From Coriobacteriales bacterium (GTDB lineage Bacteria > Actinomycetota > Coriobacteriia > Coriobacteriales > UBA8131), in the NCBI GenBank assembly GCA_031276475.1, contig JAISMZ010000242.1:1-8260 (forward strand): a DNA stretch of 8,260 nucleotides. The letters are read 5' to 3'. Below the pieces are notes generated by a model. The model was not told the DNA's origin. It worked only from the letters and a program-made list of their open reading frames with translations, and did not search any database. Positions within the stretch are counted from its first letter, which is position 1, and each line of letters begins with the position of its first letter. Shown one piece after another: positions 8,041-8,260 of this stretch. Made by a program: the position numbers and the translations under genes.

Positions 8041-8195
8041 ACACAGAGGGCGCAGATGACACAGAGGGCGCAGACGACACAGAGGGATGACACAGAGGGA
8101 TGAGATGACACAGAGGGACGGGACGACACAGAGGGATGACACAGAGGGATGAGATGACACAGAGGGATGACAGAGATGACACAGAGGGACGGTTC
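8041..8195. repeat. Tandem array of nine ACACAGAGGG units
   Basis: ACACAGAGGG starts at 8041, 8059, 8077, 8090, 8108, 8126, 8139, 8157 and 8179. Units are 18 or 13 bp long: 18, 18, 13, 18, 18, 13, 18, 13, then 13 plus a 9-base degenerate piece (ACAGAGATG at 8170-8178). The long units differ from the short ones by a 5-base addition of GAGATG, GGGACG or CGCAGAYG type. The last unit continues into GACGGTTC, the head of the palindrome at 8191-8260, so the array looks like repeated copying of one end of that element. It starts only 37 bases upstream of the torD ATG, where a promoter would be expected. Short open frames across it translate to repetitive Cys/Ser/Pro/Val strings and are not genes. 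Confidence 0.9.
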
Positions 8196-8260
8196 TTTTG
8201 TGTTCCTGGTAATAATGTCGTGCCAAAATACAATGTTTTCTCCAGGAACACAAAAGAACC
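8191..8260. mobile_element. Perfect 19-bp inverted repeat, probably a REP/MITE-like palindrome cut by the window edge
   Basis: GGTTCTTTTGTGTTCCTGG at 8191-8209 is matched base for base by its reverse complement at 8242-8260, with a 32-base AT-rich centre (8210-8241). The left arm is preceded by ACACAGAGGGAC. If the symmetry continues, the bases just beyond the window should read GTCCCTCTGTGT. ACAGAGGGACGGTTC-like palindromes are, from memory, common dispersed intergenic elements in anaerobic bacteria, and some related REP families are moved by Y1 (RAYT) transposases. No transposase is visible here. The strand is ambiguous because the element is symmetric. Confidence 0.65.

Noticed and set aside
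8041..8195. CRISPR array
   Set aside because: Units are 13-18 bp, directly adjacent and near-identical throughout, with no unique spacers of 30-40 bp and no cas genes.
8024..8253. Short minus-strand frames across the array and palindrome (PSVSS and LCV-type repeats)
   Set aside because: They are translations of the tandem repeat in several frames at once, with no ribosome site or family similarity.

Overview
The window reads as chromosomal DNA of a high-GC Gram-positive bacterium. An anaerobic actinobacterium of the Coriobacteriia/Eggerthellaceae type fits best. The basis is the GC-rich coding sequence, a sortase-type surface protein with a TPQTG tail, a TorD-like redox-enzyme chaperone and a membrane pyrophosphatase. 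This placement is an inference from gene content; no search was run.

Layout. (1) 1-1017, minus strand: the N-terminal 339 residues of DNA primase DnaG, cut by the window edge. (2) 1018-1118: a compact divergent control region with a 7-bp-arm palindrome between two outward-facing -10 boxes. The dnaG -10 lies so close to the ATG that the transcript may be leaderless. (3) 1119-2196, plus strand: a DUF433 antitoxin-like gene, an overlapping DUF5615 PIN-like toxin gene, then a GNAT acetyltransferase. The first two genes and the first ~65 bases of the third are AT-rich (35-43% GC in sampled lines against ~68% in flanking genes), which suggests acquired DNA. (4) 2197-2329: a repeat-hairpin element and a strong intrinsic terminator for the convergent hppA. 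(5) 2330-4456, minus strand: a complete 708-residue K+-dependent-type membrane pyrophosphatase. It has its own promoter and a structured ~100-nt leader that holds a possible 26-codon upstream ORF. (6) 4659-6995, minus strand: a 778-residue secreted beta-helix surface protein with two InlB-type repeats and a C-terminal sorting signal. It has a good promoter and a 12-bp poly-G/C tract upstream. (7) 7224-8003, minus strand: a TorD/DmsD-like chaperone. (8) 8041-8260: a tandem array of nine ACACAGAGGG-headed units running into a perfect 19-bp inverted repeat at the window edge. The element resembles REP/MITE-like palindromes and shares its GACGGTTC core with the hairpin at 2213-2252.

The genes do not form one pathway. 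The window combines housekeeping genes (dnaG, hppA) with accessory cargo (toxin-antitoxin pair, surface adhesin-like protein, redox chaperone) and two copies of a dispersed palindromic repeat family. The most promising items are the poly-G tract upstream of the surface-protein promoter, the repeat array plus palindrome next to torD, the hppA leader with its upstream ORF, and the compact dnaG/toxin-antitoxin control region.
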